Under the pieces are notes generated by a model. The model had not been told where the DNA came from. It searched no databases and worked only from the letters and a program-made list of their open reading frames with translations. A program made the translations under genes and the position numbers. DNA of 64,000 nt. It comes from Yoonia ponticola. Its GTDB lineage: Bacteria > Pseudomonadota > Alphaproteobacteria > Rhodobacterales > Rhodobacteraceae. Shown here in pieces: positions 8,703-17,191 of this stretch. The stretch covers positions 248,001-312,000 of the forward strand of contig NZ_JACIJM010000002.1 of the NCBI RefSeq assembly GCF_014199395.1. The letters run 5' to 3'. The stretch's first letter is position 1. Each line of letters starts with the position of its first letter.

Positions 8703-10133
8703 ATGACGACAGTACGCGCTGCCGCTGATCAAGTTTATCAGGTGTTAAATGACGCGCTGTCGGTGGGAAAGATTCCTGCCGACACCGCTGAAACCGCACA
8801 AGCGCTGCTGACGCGTTTGCGGGACCCGATGCGCGTGACCTTGATGGGTTTCCCGAAGACCGGGAAATCCACGCTGGTGAACCTGTTGTTAAATGCGACG
8901 GTTGTGCCGGACGGGATCAGCCTGCCGACGACCCTATACGTGCACGGTGAAAAACCGACGGCTGTTCTGACGTTGACTGATGGCCGTCTCGAAACGCTAG
9001 CCGAGGCCGATCCGTTTCAGATTGCCGCTGCTGCCCCGATGTATGTCGAGGTATCGCTGCCCCTGCCCGCGCTTGGGCGGATCAGCATTCTAGAGGTCGT
9101 CGCCCCCGGCGTGCTTCAGGATCAGCAACGCGCGATGCATTGGGCCGCGAAGCGGACCGATCTGGCGCTTTGGTGTACGGATCATTTTGATACATCCGAA
9201 CAGGCGCTTTGGGATACGATGCCCGATGCGATCAAAGACAACGGTTTTATGCTGCTGACCCATGCGGATCAGGCGCTGGCCCGTGGTCATCTGGAACAAA
9301 CTCTGACTGATGTGCGCGAGAATCACGCCTATCAGTTCAACAAAATTCTGCCCATTGCGACGCCAGTTGCAATTGCTGCTCGCAAAGCTGACGGCACCGT
9401 TGATAAAACGATGATGCAGAAAAGCGGCGGCTCTGCCCTGATTTCCGCGATCCTGCGTCAGGTCGATTCGCGCCTGCAGGAAACTGTGGATCAGGCCGAA
9501 ATCTTGGTCGAAAAATTTAAAGATGCGGTTCCGCAGGCGGTCTCTGCCCCGATCAATGTCGTGGAAATGAAGACAGCGCAGCCGGTCAATATGGCCGACG
9601 CTGCGGCGAAGCTTGCGCCTCGTCCGGATGTGAAATCGAAACTGATTGCGCTGACGCCGTCGCAACCTGCGCCGAGTGCTATTCCGTCGCCAGAACCTAC
9701 TGCCGAAGCGCCAAAGAAGCCTCGGGTTGGGTTTATGCCAAAGGCTCGCGGCGCTGCGATTATTCCGCGTGCAAAGTCAGAGACATGCGACGCCTACGAT
9801 CAAGCAATTGCGCATTTGACCAAGCAAGGCCGTGCGTTGACCCAAGATATTGCGGCCCACGACGCGCTGTCGCCTAACGATCTGATGACCGCGTCCGTCG
9901 ATAACATCATGTGGCTGAGCGACTATCTTGAGGATCTCGCGATCACTGGCGATCCTGTGTTGGAAAAAACCCGTACACGCGCGTTGGACGCCGCCGAATT
10001 GGTGCAGCTGATGCAGATCGAACGCAACGAGACAGCGGCACTGGATGCGCTGAGTCTGGTGATTCAGTTGAAGCGTGACCTCGAATCCGAAATCGCGCTA
10101 AGCCGGCACAGCAGCCGCACTCAGGCTGCTTAA
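8703..10133 (+). CDS. Dynamin-like P-loop GTPase 1, degenerate G3 motif
   Basis: Predicted GTPase of 476 residues. The Walker A motif is clear: G49-FPKT-GKS (residues 49-56). The following GTPase motifs are atypical. The segment aligned with DxPG reads VAPG (133-136) after ILEV, so the metal-coordinating aspartate is absent. The G4 candidate is THAD (186-189) instead of NKxD. The middle part (about 265-355) is an Ala/Pro-rich linker, and the C-terminus (about 360-476) is helical and resembles a dynamin-like stalk fragment. The start has GGAGGG 8 bases upstream and is 1 base from the PP2C stop. Nucleotide binding is likely, but hydrolysis may be impaired or rely on another GTPase. It could be a regulatory partner of the two canonical GTPases downstream, since bacterial dynamin-like proteins often work in pairs. 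Confidence 0.8.
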   Translation: MTTVRAAADQVYQVLNDALSVGKIPADTAETAQALLTRLRDPMRVTLMGFPKTGKSTLVNLLLNATVVPDGISLPTTLYVHGEKPTAVLTLTDGRLETLAEADPFQIAAAAPMYVEVSLPLPALGRISILEVVAPGVLQDQQRAMHWAAKRTDLALWCTDHFDTSEQALWDTMPDAIKDNGFMLLTHADQALARGHLEQTLTDVRENHAYQFNKILPIATPVAIAARKADGTVDKTMMQKSGGSALISAILRQVDSRLQETVDQAEILVEKFKDAVPQAVSAPINVVEMKTAQPVNMADAAAKLAPRPDVKSKLIALTPSQPAPSAIPSPEPTAEAPKKPRVGFMPKARGAAIIPRAKSETCDAYDQAIAHLTKQGRALTQDIAAHDALSPNDLMTASVDNIMWLSDYLEDLAITGDPVLEKTRTRALDAAELVQLMQIERNETAALDALSLVIQLKRDLESEIALSRHSSRTQAA

Positions 10134-10307
10134 AATAAAGGGCTTCGCGTGCGGCAAACGACAATCGTTCAAGTTTTAAGCGAACTATTGCCTTAATTTC
10201 GCCGCGCACGACTGTTTCTTTAGACAGATCAATTGAGGGTTTTGGCCAGTATTTGGCCCAAACCAGAGCGAGCGACCCGCACAACGTGGGCAGGAAAGAA
10301 CGTGAAT

Positions 10308-12410
10308 ATGGAAGAGTTGACCAACAAACCGGGTGAAGTGACCCAAGCGTCACAACCTGGATTCATGCGTATTGGCCTGAATAAGTTAGAGGCCTACCAC
10401 GAAGAACTCGGCGATCTTGAGGACACCCTTTTCGACATCGAAAAGGTTGGTGGCCCCGAAGCCGCAAAGAAGGCGCAGAAGCTGGTTAAACAGCTGCGTG
10501 CTTTTGAGCCCAACATCACCATGATTGGTCAGATCAAGGCCGGCAAGACGTCGCTTGTGAACGCGATGGCTGGTCGTCCGAACCTGTTGCCTGCGGATGT
10601 GAACCCGTGGACATCCGTGATTACATCCTTGCACCTGAACACGCCAATGGCTGCTGGTGCGCCGCGCGCGTCGTTCCAATTCTTTGATCAAAACGAATGG
10701 GACCACCTTGTTGAGAACGGTGGCCGCATCGGTGAATTGTCGAGCCGCGCTGGTGCCGACGAAGAAATGTCCAAAGTCCGCGAACAGATCGGGCAGATGT
10801 ACGAAAAGACCCGCGACCGTCTGGGTCGCAAGTTTGAAATGCTGTTGGGTCAACGGCACAATTACGCCGAACTCGATGATGATCTGATGCAGCGTTATGT
10901 CTGCATGGGCGACGATTTCGACGAGATTTCACAAGCGGAACAACAGGGTCGCTTTGCCGATATTACCAAATCCGCTGACTTGTATATGGATGCGTCGTTC
11001 TTGCCGATGCCGCTGTGTATCCGTGACACGCCCGGCGTGAACGATACCTTTATGATGCGCGAGCAAATCACGATCAAAGCCCTGCGCGATAGCCGGATTT
11101 GTGTCGTCGTATTGTCAGCTCATCAGGCGTTGTCGTCGATGGACATGGGCCTTATCCGTTTGATTTCAAACGTGAAAAGCCGCGAAGTTGTGATCTTTGT
11201 GAACCGCGTTGATGAATTGTCCGACCCTGCGAACCAGATCGATGAAATCCGCGCGTCCATTATTCAAACATTGGCCGACAACAACGGTCCGAAGAATTGC
11301 GAAGTGCTGTTTGGCTCGGCTTATTGGGCGAATATGGCGCTGGGCGGTGATCTGTCCGAGATCGTTGATGACAGTGCGAGTGCCCTGTTCAGCTACGCCG
11401 AATCGGTCATTGGTGATGACGCCACGGACATGGACCCGTTTGAAATGGTTTGGCAGCTGTCGGGTTTGCCGCATCTGTACAACGCGATTTCCGAACGGAT
11501 CGCCGAAGGATCAGGCGCAGAGCGTTTGCAGTCGATCCGCAAGAGCGCGCAAAACCACGTCGGTGGCCTGCGTGCGTCCAGTTCGCTTGTCTCGATGCGC
11601 CTTGAGGGTGGCAAAGTGAAGACGATGGATGAAACGACGCTGACCGCGCATCTGGACGCGATTGACGCGAAACACATTCAAAAGCTGAACGATGGTCTGA
11701 ACGAAGTTTTCACCAAATTCAGTCGTCGGATCGATCAATCTAACAAACGGTTCTTAGACCGCGCTGTTGAGACATTGATCCAACACCTTGAAACGAATGG
11801 TGAAAACGAGATTTGGCAGTATTCGCCTGATGGTCTGCGCATTCTGTTGCGCACCGGATATCAGGTGATGAAGAAAGATTTCACCGCGATGTGTAACGCC
11901 ACCTTTGGCGATGCTGCGACTGATTTGACTGACCTTTATGGTCATGCGTTTTCTGTCGATGTCGATAACTTTACTGTCGCACCGCCGGATGCGCCGACTG
12001 TTCCTGCGCCCGTTTCTTTGGGCCAGACTATTGCGCTAGACCTACAAACGTCTTGGTGGAAAGGCTGGTGGCAACGTCGCAAGGGCTATCGCGCCTTTGC
12101 TAGCAACTTTTACGAGTTGATCGAGGCTGAAACCGCCCCAATCGTGGACGATTTAAAGCATCGCCAACTTGATGACATTCGCCAAACCGCCCTTGGTGAA
12201 ATGGCCGATTTTCTTGCTGAACAACGTGGGATTTTGACTGATATCGCTGAGAAGTCCCAGATCGGTCTTGATGATCTAGAGGGTCTGTTCGGCATCACGG
12301 CGCAACAAGAGCGCGAAGAATTGTTCGACATCATTTTCGAAGACCTCGCGATTGGTGACGAAAGCTACGACTTTGAAACGACTAAGATTTCTGGAGGTGC
12401 TGCCGCATGA
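10308..12410 (+). CDS. Dynamin-like GTPase 2, canonical motifs and Trp-rich membrane segment
   Basis: Dynamin family protein of 700 residues. GTPase motifs are all present: G1 GQIKAGKTS (74-82), G2 threonine in NPWTSVIT (about 102), G3 DTPG (240-243) and G4 NRVD (299-302). Long helical regions flank the G domain, including a predicted coiled-coil about 28-65 and a C-terminal helical bundle. A striking patch at 582-594 has four tryptophans in SWWKGWWQRRKG next to basic residues, which is what a membrane-inserting paddle would look like. AGGAAAG precedes the ATG at 10308; the upstream frame to 10233 lacks a site. A 174-base gap separates it from GTPase 1, so it may have its own promoter. Its stop overlaps the next start as ATGA. 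Likely role: GTP-dependent membrane binding or remodelling. Confidence 0.88.
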   Translation: MEELTNKPGEVTQASQPGFMRIGLNKLEAYHEELGDLEDTLFDIEKVGGPEAAKKAQKLVKQLRAFEPNITMIGQIKAGKTSLVNAMAGRPNLLPADVNPWTSVITSLHLNTPMAAGAPRASFQFFDQNEWDHLVENGGRIGELSSRAGADEEMSKVREQIGQMYEKTRDRLGRKFEMLLGQRHNYAELDDDLMQRYVCMGDDFDEISQAEQQGRFADITKSADLYMDASFLPMPLCIRDTPGVNDTFMMREQITIKALRDSRICVVVLSAHQALSSMDMGLIRLISNVKSREVVIFVNRVDELSDPANQIDEIRASIIQTLADNNGPKNCEVLFGSAYWANMALGGDLSEIVDDSASALFSYAESVIGDDATDMDPFEMVWQLSGLPHLYNAISERIAEGSGAERLQSIRKSAQNHVGGLRASSSLVSMRLEGGKVKTMDETTLTAHLDAIDAKHIQKLNDGLNEVFTKFSRRIDQSNKRFLDRAVETLIQHLETNGENEIWQYSPDGLRILLRTGYQVMKKDFTAMCNATFGDAATDLTDLYGHAFSVDVDNFTVAPPDAPTVPAPVSLGQTIALDLQTSWWKGWWQRRKGYRAFASNFYELIEAETAPIVDDLKHRQLDDIRQTALGEMADFLAEQRGILTDIAEKSQIGLDDLEGLFGITAQQEREELFDIIFEDLAIGDESYDFETTKISGGAAA

Positions 12411-13357
12411 CACATTCGACTTCGCTGAACCGTAAGCCGCGTATCGCACTTATGGGTGAGTTTAGTGCTGGTAAAAGTACACTATCGAACCTGTTGCTGG
12501 GGTCACGTCCTCTGCCTGAAAAGGTGACGGCAACACGCCTGTCCCCTGTTTGGATGGCGGCTGGATCACAGCCCCCGTACCGTGTCGATATTGACGGCAC
12601 CGAAGAACTGATTTCGCTCGCTCACCTCGAAGAAATTGGCGTTGAAAATACTCGTGTGATCCGCCTGTTCTTTGAGAGCGATATTCTTGATGTCTGCGAT
12701 CTTATTGATTTTCCAGGCATTTCTGACCCGAACATGTCAACTGACGTGGTCGACCGGATGTTGGACGAAGTGGACGCTGTTTTGTGGTGTACCCATGCGA
12801 CACAAGCGTGGCGTCAATCCGAAGCCGCGCTTTGGGCGCAAATGCCCGAAGCTGTGCGCAAACGGTCAATTCTGTTGATCACGCGGTTTGATAAACTGAC
12901 GACAGAACGCGATCGCAACCGTGTCTTGGCCCGCGTGAAACACGAAACCAAAGGCCAGTTCGGGGCAACATTCCCGGTGGCATTGCTACGCGCTTTGAAT
13001 GCTGGCGAAGACTACGATGCTTGGGAAGAAAGTGGTGCCGCCGCGTTCACCGAACACCTGATCGAGATGGTTCAAGAACTGACACTGGCCGTCGCGGGTA
13101 CAACAGAATCGCTCTATGTGTCCGGCGACAATATTGCTGAACCTGTGGACGAGGCCGAACCGACCGCATTGCTGCTGACTGATCCGGTTGTTGCGGGTCG
13201 TGACCCAGAGGCTGAAGCTGTTGTTCCGCGCCGTGTTAGCCCGCGTCGTGTATCGGCCGCTGATGGCACGGGCCACACAAGTCGCCCGTCTGCGTCGCGT
13301 TCGGTTTTCGGATCGGATGATCTGGATTCTGGTGCCAAATCCCAGATTGCGTCTTAA
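12407..13357 (+). CDS. Dynamin-like/GTP-binding protein 3 with Arg/Ser tail
   Basis: Small GTPase-domain protein of 316 residues. Motifs: G1 GEFSAGKS (17-24), G2 TATR (41-44), G3 DFPG (101-104) and G4 TRFD (159-162). The G domain resembles the dynamin/YfjP-type fold, but the helical stalk is nearly absent. From about residue 225 the protein is acidic and low complexity, then basic. Around 272-283 two RRVS sequences follow each other, and Ser/Thr-rich HTSRPSASRS comes after. These look like phosphorylation-type sites for a basophilic kinase. Translation is coupled to GTPase 2 by the ATGA overlap (12407-12410), which suggests the two proteins form a complex. I infer a regulatory or nucleating subunit. 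Confidence 0.85.
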   Translation: MTHSTSLNRKPRIALMGEFSAGKSTLSNLLLGSRPLPEKVTATRLSPVWMAAGSQPPYRVDIDGTEELISLAHLEEIGVENTRVIRLFFESDILDVCDLIDFPGISDPNMSTDVVDRMLDEVDAVLWCTHATQAWRQSEAALWAQMPEAVRKRSILLITRFDKLTTERDRNRVLARVKHETKGQFGATFPVALLRALNAGEDYDAWEESGAAAFTEHLIEMVQELTLAVAGTTESLYVSGDNIAEPVDEAEPTALLLTDPVVAGRDPEAEAVVPRRVSPRRVSAADGTGHTSRPSASRSVFGSDDLDSGAKSQIAS

Positions 13358-13444
13358 ACATCACGCCCACGTCGCAGTCCCTTTCCCTGTGCGCCCGAAT
13401 GTCATAAAAGGACTTTGGGTGTAACGGGATAGAGTGCGCAAGAT

Positions 13445-13807
13445 ATGGCCTCAGAAGAATTGGACGCGCTGCACAGCCAGTTTCCGCAGTGCGAAACGCT
13501 CGCATTTGCAGACTTGTCTGCTGATATGGTTTTGGTCACGAACACGGATGCGCCGCAGCAACGCGAGGCGTTGAATGCGTTATGTGCAGATGCCGCGAAA
13601 AGCCTTGGAAAACCCGGTAGTCCGAATTTCGGCGACGGGCAAAGCGACACAGCCTTGATTGCTACCCGCGAAAGGTTGACCATCTTTTTACGGGCAAGCG
13701 GTGAACCAGCAGACGTCTTGTGTTGCATTTGCAAGCCGACCATCGACGTGTCGGCGTTTCTGGCTGCCGCACGCCCGACGTTACAAAAAATCAGCAGCGG
13801 ATCGTGA
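13445..13807 (+). CDS. Small hypothetical protein, possible roadblock/LC7-like fold
   Basis: A 120-residue protein I do not recognise with certainty. The order of predicted elements (helix, two strands around LAFADLSADMVLVTN, long helix, strands RLTIFLRASG and VLCCICKPT, final helix with FLAAARPTL) resembles roadblock/LC7 (MglB-like) proteins, which regulate small GTPases. That would fit three GTPase genes immediately upstream. The resemblance is by eye only. The ATG at 13445 has a weak purine-rich site (GGGATAGAG). It lies 87 bases after GTPase 3 and 49 bases before the next gene, on the same strand. Confidence 0.7.
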   Translation: MASEELDALHSQFPQCETLAFADLSADMVLVTNTDAPQQREALNALCADAAKSLGKPGSPNFGDGQSDTALIATRERLTIFLRASGEPADVLCCICKPTIDVSAFLAAARPTLQKISSGS

Positions 13808-13856
13808 CGCACCCGCTGCTAGACTACTTTTAACATGATGCAGGATCACCTTTGTG

Positions 13857-14633
13857 ATGGATAAACAGACACTTGCCCAGAAATTGGCCGCTCTTTCATC
13901 CGCTGGCGAAAGCTTTGAAAACGGCCTGCGCGTCGTGTCTAATGGGGTTGAGCCGCCGATCCTGACGGCGATCCTGACCGAAGTTGACATGACCGTTCTG
14001 CCCCGCAAGTTGTCGTTCCGCATGAATGGCTCTGAGATTTCGTTAGTCGCTGGTGGCCGCCGTCTACGCGGTCTGGTCCAAGCATCCAAGGACATCAAAG
14101 GCGTGATGGGCGTGATCGGTAAATCTGTTTCACATGACGCGCCCGACGTCGTCGATGGCCTGCACAGCATTATCGCCCAATTCACTGCGACCGCTGGTCA
14201 GATGACGGTGGTTAGCGAAGATCCCGACGTGATGGGTGGTCAGTCCGACGCTGGTCTTACGGCGCAGAGCCTTGCTGACCATTGGAAGGTCGATCTGAAC
14301 CCTGAACCACTCACGCCGATGATGGCGTTCGCGCGCGATTGCGGTGATCTGGTTACGGCTTGGGTCGTTCTTAAGGACAAATCTGAAAACCGGACTGGTG
14401 GCGATGGTGCGAAACTCGCTGTTCTGCGTGATACAATCGCCGAGAAATGGTCGACGTTTTCGGATTCAGTTGATCAGTTGGCTGGCGACGTTGGCTTTAT
14501 TTGTTTGAACGATGCGCTGGGTGAAGCAGGGTCCGTGGCTATTGCCAAGAACGGATCAGAGGCCGCGATTTTGTGCTATGCATCTGAGAACATGGCGCAA
14601 TTGCATGGTGCTTGGGGCAAAGCCGCACTTTGA
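13857..14633 (+). CDS. Hypothetical protein of the kinase/GTPase cluster
   Basis: A 258-residue soluble protein that I do not recognise. It has no signal peptide or membrane segment. Two halves are visible: residues about 1-110 alternate helix and strand, with a basic RKLSFRM and GGRRLRGL, and about 135-258 contain PMMAFARDCGDL and end in a compact helix-strand pattern (AAILCYASENMAQLHGAW). It could contain two roadblock- or profilin-like alpha/beta modules, but this is speculative. The ATG at 13857 (next to an in-frame GTG) is preceded by AGGATCACC. It sits between the small possible roadblock protein and the PstS/OmpA gene, so it probably belongs to the same functional unit. Confidence 0.75.
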   Translation: MDKQTLAQKLAALSSAGESFENGLRVVSNGVEPPILTAILTEVDMTVLPRKLSFRMNGSEISLVAGGRRLRGLVQASKDIKGVMGVIGKSVSHDAPDVVDGLHSIIAQFTATAGQMTVVSEDPDVMGGQSDAGLTAQSLADHWKVDLNPEPLTPMMAFARDCGDLVTAWVVLKDKSENRTGGDGAKLAVLRDTIAEKWSTFSDSVDQLAGDVGFICLNDALGEAGSVAIAKNGSEAAILCYASENMAQLHGAWGKAAL

Positions 14634-14830
14634 TGCGCGACTGCCGCTGCACGACCTAAAGACCCCTTATCAAAGCGTCAGGTTTCGCCCTTAGTCTGGC
14701 CTTAAAATCCACATAAATTTTTGTCAAATCCAGCGTGGACCGTCACGATTTGAGACGGGTTTACGAGAGAACCGCCAAGAGATCGCATAAGCGACCGGGC
14801 GCTCGTTTCAGGAAAAGTGGAGAATTTGAG

Positions 14831-16429
14831 ATGGCTTTGAACAAGAAAACCGCGGGTCGTATTGCCAACCGCGCATTGATTACATTTGCCGTTGGCGCAT
14901 TGCCGATGTCTGTTTTGGCCAGCGAGATCACACTGACTTCTGACGACGGGACCGTGAACCTTGTCGGCGAATTTCTTGAATTCAAAGACGATGCTTATGC
15001 CATCCGCACAGGGTTGGGCGATCTTTGGGTTGCCGCATCCAAAGTCCGCTGCGATGGCGATGCTTGCCCCGTCATTCATACTGTACCCGCCGCCGACATT
15101 GTAACCACTGACATTCAGATCGCTGGGTCCGATGCTGTTGGGCTCGGTATGATGCCAAAGTTGATTTCCGGCCTTGCCACACATCTGAACGTCAAAGCAT
15201 CAGTCGCTGCGGATCAAACCGACGGCGTGATGCTGACCAGCTTGGTCAGCGATGGTGTGATCGGCAATTATCACGTCACATCGACGTCCTCTGGCGATGC
15301 CTTCGCGACCCTGCTTGATGGAACCGCCCAGTTTGGCATGTCGTCCCGCCGTATTCGCCCCGAAGAAGTTACCGCGCTGCGTGACAGTGGCGCTGGCAAT
15401 ATGATTGCGCCTGGTCAGGAACACATCATCGCGGTCGATAGCCTCGTGGTCATCACGCATCCTGACAACACAGTTCAGCAGATTTCGTTAGAGCAATTGC
15501 GCGATGTCTATTCCGGTAAGATCACCAATTGGTCTGAGTTGGGTGGCGACGATGCCCCGATTGCCGTCATTGGCCGTGAAGCTGGGTCCGGCACGCGGGA
15601 CGTGTTTGAGGCCCGCATCTTTGGCGATGACGAACCGACGCTTGTTGATGGTGCAATGATTGTGGACGACAACAACAAAGTCGCCGCACAGGTCAACGCC
15701 GATCCTACTGCCATTGGTTTTGTCGGTTATGCGTTTCAGCAGGACGCCAAGCCGCTGACGCTGATCAACGAATGTGGAATGGCGATGACGCCTGACGCAT
15801 TCTCGGCCAAGACCGAAGAATATGCGTTGCAGCGCCGCCTTTATCTCTACAATCGCGATGAAGTGCTGGACGCCTCTGCCCAAAGCTTTGTCGATTTTGT
15901 TGTGTCGCAGGACGCTGATGCTGCGATTACGGCCTCTGGGTTCATTGATCTCGGGATCAATCGCCGTGCGCAACCTGCCGACAGCGCCCGTGCGCTTGAG
16001 TTGATTGATCACAGCGGTGACGATTTTGAGAATGGTGTGATTGCACAGATGTTAGAACAGATGGATGGCTTTGATCGTCTTTCGACGACGTTCCGTTTCA
16101 ACACCGGATCGTCCCGTCTGGATGAACGCGGGGCTGCTGACATGGCACGCCTTGCCGATTATCTCGCCACACAGCCTGACGGCACAAAGGTTCGGTTTGT
16201 CGGGTTCACTGATGGTGTTGGCCTGTTCACAAATAACCACGTGTTGTCCCAAGGTCGTGCAACGCAGATGATGGCTGAGCTTCAGGAATTTGCGGGCGAA
16301 CGTTTGGCTACGCTTGAGATGGATGCCTCTGGATTTGGTGAACTCGCGCCAACCGCCTGTAATATCAGCGAAGACGGTCGCGCGATTAATCGCCGCGTCG
16401 AAGTGTGGATTGAGTCGATCAAAAGCTGA
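14831..16429 (+). CDS. PstS-like phosphate-binding protein fused to OmpA peptidoglycan-binding domain
   Basis: Exported protein of 532 residues. A signal peptide (basic NKKTAGRIANR, then a hydrophobic core ending VLA before SEIT) supports the start at 14831, which has GGAGA upstream; the frame to 14735 would hide it. Residues about 25-95 form a small domain of their own. About 98-375 are a PstS-type solute-binding domain with GLGMMPKLI and the anion-loop sequence GREAGSGTRD. About 410-530 are an OmpA-like domain with FNTGSSRLDERG, FTDGVG and LSQGRA. No pst permease genes are adjacent. This suggests a wall-tethered phosphate or phospho-ligand sensor rather than a transporter subunit. A 197-base gap upstream may hold its own promoter. 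As the last gene of the cluster it is the only clearly periplasmic soluble component. Confidence 0.88.
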   Translation: MALNKKTAGRIANRALITFAVGALPMSVLASEITLTSDDGTVNLVGEFLEFKDDAYAIRTGLGDLWVAASKVRCDGDACPVIHTVPAADIVTTDIQIAGSDAVGLGMMPKLISGLATHLNVKASVAADQTDGVMLTSLVSDGVIGNYHVTSTSSGDAFATLLDGTAQFGMSSRRIRPEEVTALRDSGAGNMIAPGQEHIIAVDSLVVITHPDNTVQQISLEQLRDVYSGKITNWSELGGDDAPIAVIGREAGSGTRDVFEARIFGDDEPTLVDGAMIVDDNNKVAAQVNADPTAIGFVGYAFQQDAKPLTLINECGMAMTPDAFSAKTEEYALQRRLYLYNRDEVLDASAQSFVDFVVSQDADAAITASGFIDLGINRRAQPADSARALELIDHSGDDFENGVIAQMLEQMDGFDRLSTTFRFNTGSSRLDERGAADMARLADYLATQPDGTKVRFVGFTDGVGLFTNNHVLSQGRATQMMAELQEFAGERLATLEMDASGFGELAPTACNISEDGRAINRRVEVWIESIKS

Positions 16430-16699
16430 CCCGGAATACGATTCTGACCCACGTTAAAAATGCTAAAGTCACCGCCGGATTAACGAATCTCTGGCGATGC
16501 ATGCATACGCATATGCCAAAAACATAGGCATTTAAGGCAATTACCACCCAATCTCGACACGTTTTAGGCGTATTCGGAACCTTCTACACAACTGTACCTG
16601 CTCTTTAGGTCAGGTCGGCCCCTGCTGTGATTGCTTGCCCCTGTTGGCAGGCTTAACCAGAAGTAGATGCCAACCTTCTGATCAAGTTAACGGTCTATT
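16430..16699 (+). promoter_or_regulatory. Leader region of the cold-shock gene
   Basis: This 270-base non-coding stretch lies before the double cold-shock-domain gene. It contains a hairpin with a 7-base stem (16633-16639 with 16646-16652, one G-T pair) and a second short inverted repeat farther downstream. Long structured leaders are typical of cold-shock genes, so an RNA thermoregulatory leader is possible. I could not place the promoter. Confidence 0.3.
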
Positions 16700-17191
16700 A
16701 TGTATACTGACGACAAAAATTTCTCTGGTACTGTCAAATGGTTCGATCCCGCAAAGGGCTTCGGTTTCGTCGTCGACGCCGAGTCTGGGAAGGAAGTGCT
16801 ACTGCACGTCAACACGCTGCGCGAGTTTGGCATCAACACGATTGCGAAAGAAGTCGTGGTGGATTTTATTATTGAGGGAACAGAGCGCGGTGTTCGCGTT
16901 GCTCGTGTCCTCGAAATCCGCCAACCGAACGATGTTGTCACTTACGACGACCTGACGACTGAAGAAAAAGACACGCTTGAGCCGGGCTGTGTGAAGTGGT
17001 TCGATTCCGTTAAAGGTTACGGCTTTGTTATGTTGTTCCGAACCAACGAAGAGATTTTTGTGCACGCAGATATTCTGCGTAAATTTGGTATGGGTGAATT
17101 GTTTCCTGGTCTTGCCGTTGCTGTGGTCGTTGACCGCGGCGACGCGCAAAAGCAGGTTGCTGTGATCCAGCCGTGGAAATTTCTTACCTAA
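16700..17191 (+). CDS. Tandem cold-shock domain protein
   Basis: A 163-residue protein with two CspA-type nucleic-acid-binding domains. Domain 1 (about 8-72) has GTVKWFDPAKGFGFV and a diverged RNP2 (VLLHV). Domain 2 (about 92-160) has GCVKWFDSVKGYGFV and IFVHADIL. It should bind single-stranded RNA or DNA in the cytoplasm as an RNA chaperone or regulator. Double-CSD proteins of this size are common in alphaproteobacteria. The stop codon lies 8 bases inside the 3' end of the convergent TauE-like gene, so the two transcripts overlap. Confidence 0.93.
   Translation: MYTDDKNFSGTVKWFDPAKGFGFVVDAESGKEVLLHVNTLREFGINTIAKEVVVDFIIEGTERGVRVARVLEIRQPNDVVTYDDLTTEEKDTLEPGCVKWFDSVKGYGFVMLFRTNEEIFVHADILRKFGMGELFPGLAVAVVVDRGDAQKQVAVIQPWKFLT

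Noticed and set aside
14634..14830. Pho box upstream of the PstS/OmpA gene
   Set aside because: TGTCA-like words occur, but their spacing does not match the 11-base repeat of a Pho box.
4842..16429. Type VI secretion locus
   Set aside because: Kinase, FHA and phosphatase resemble T6SS regulators, but no tssB, tssC, hcp, vgrG, clpV or tssM-like gene is present in the window.
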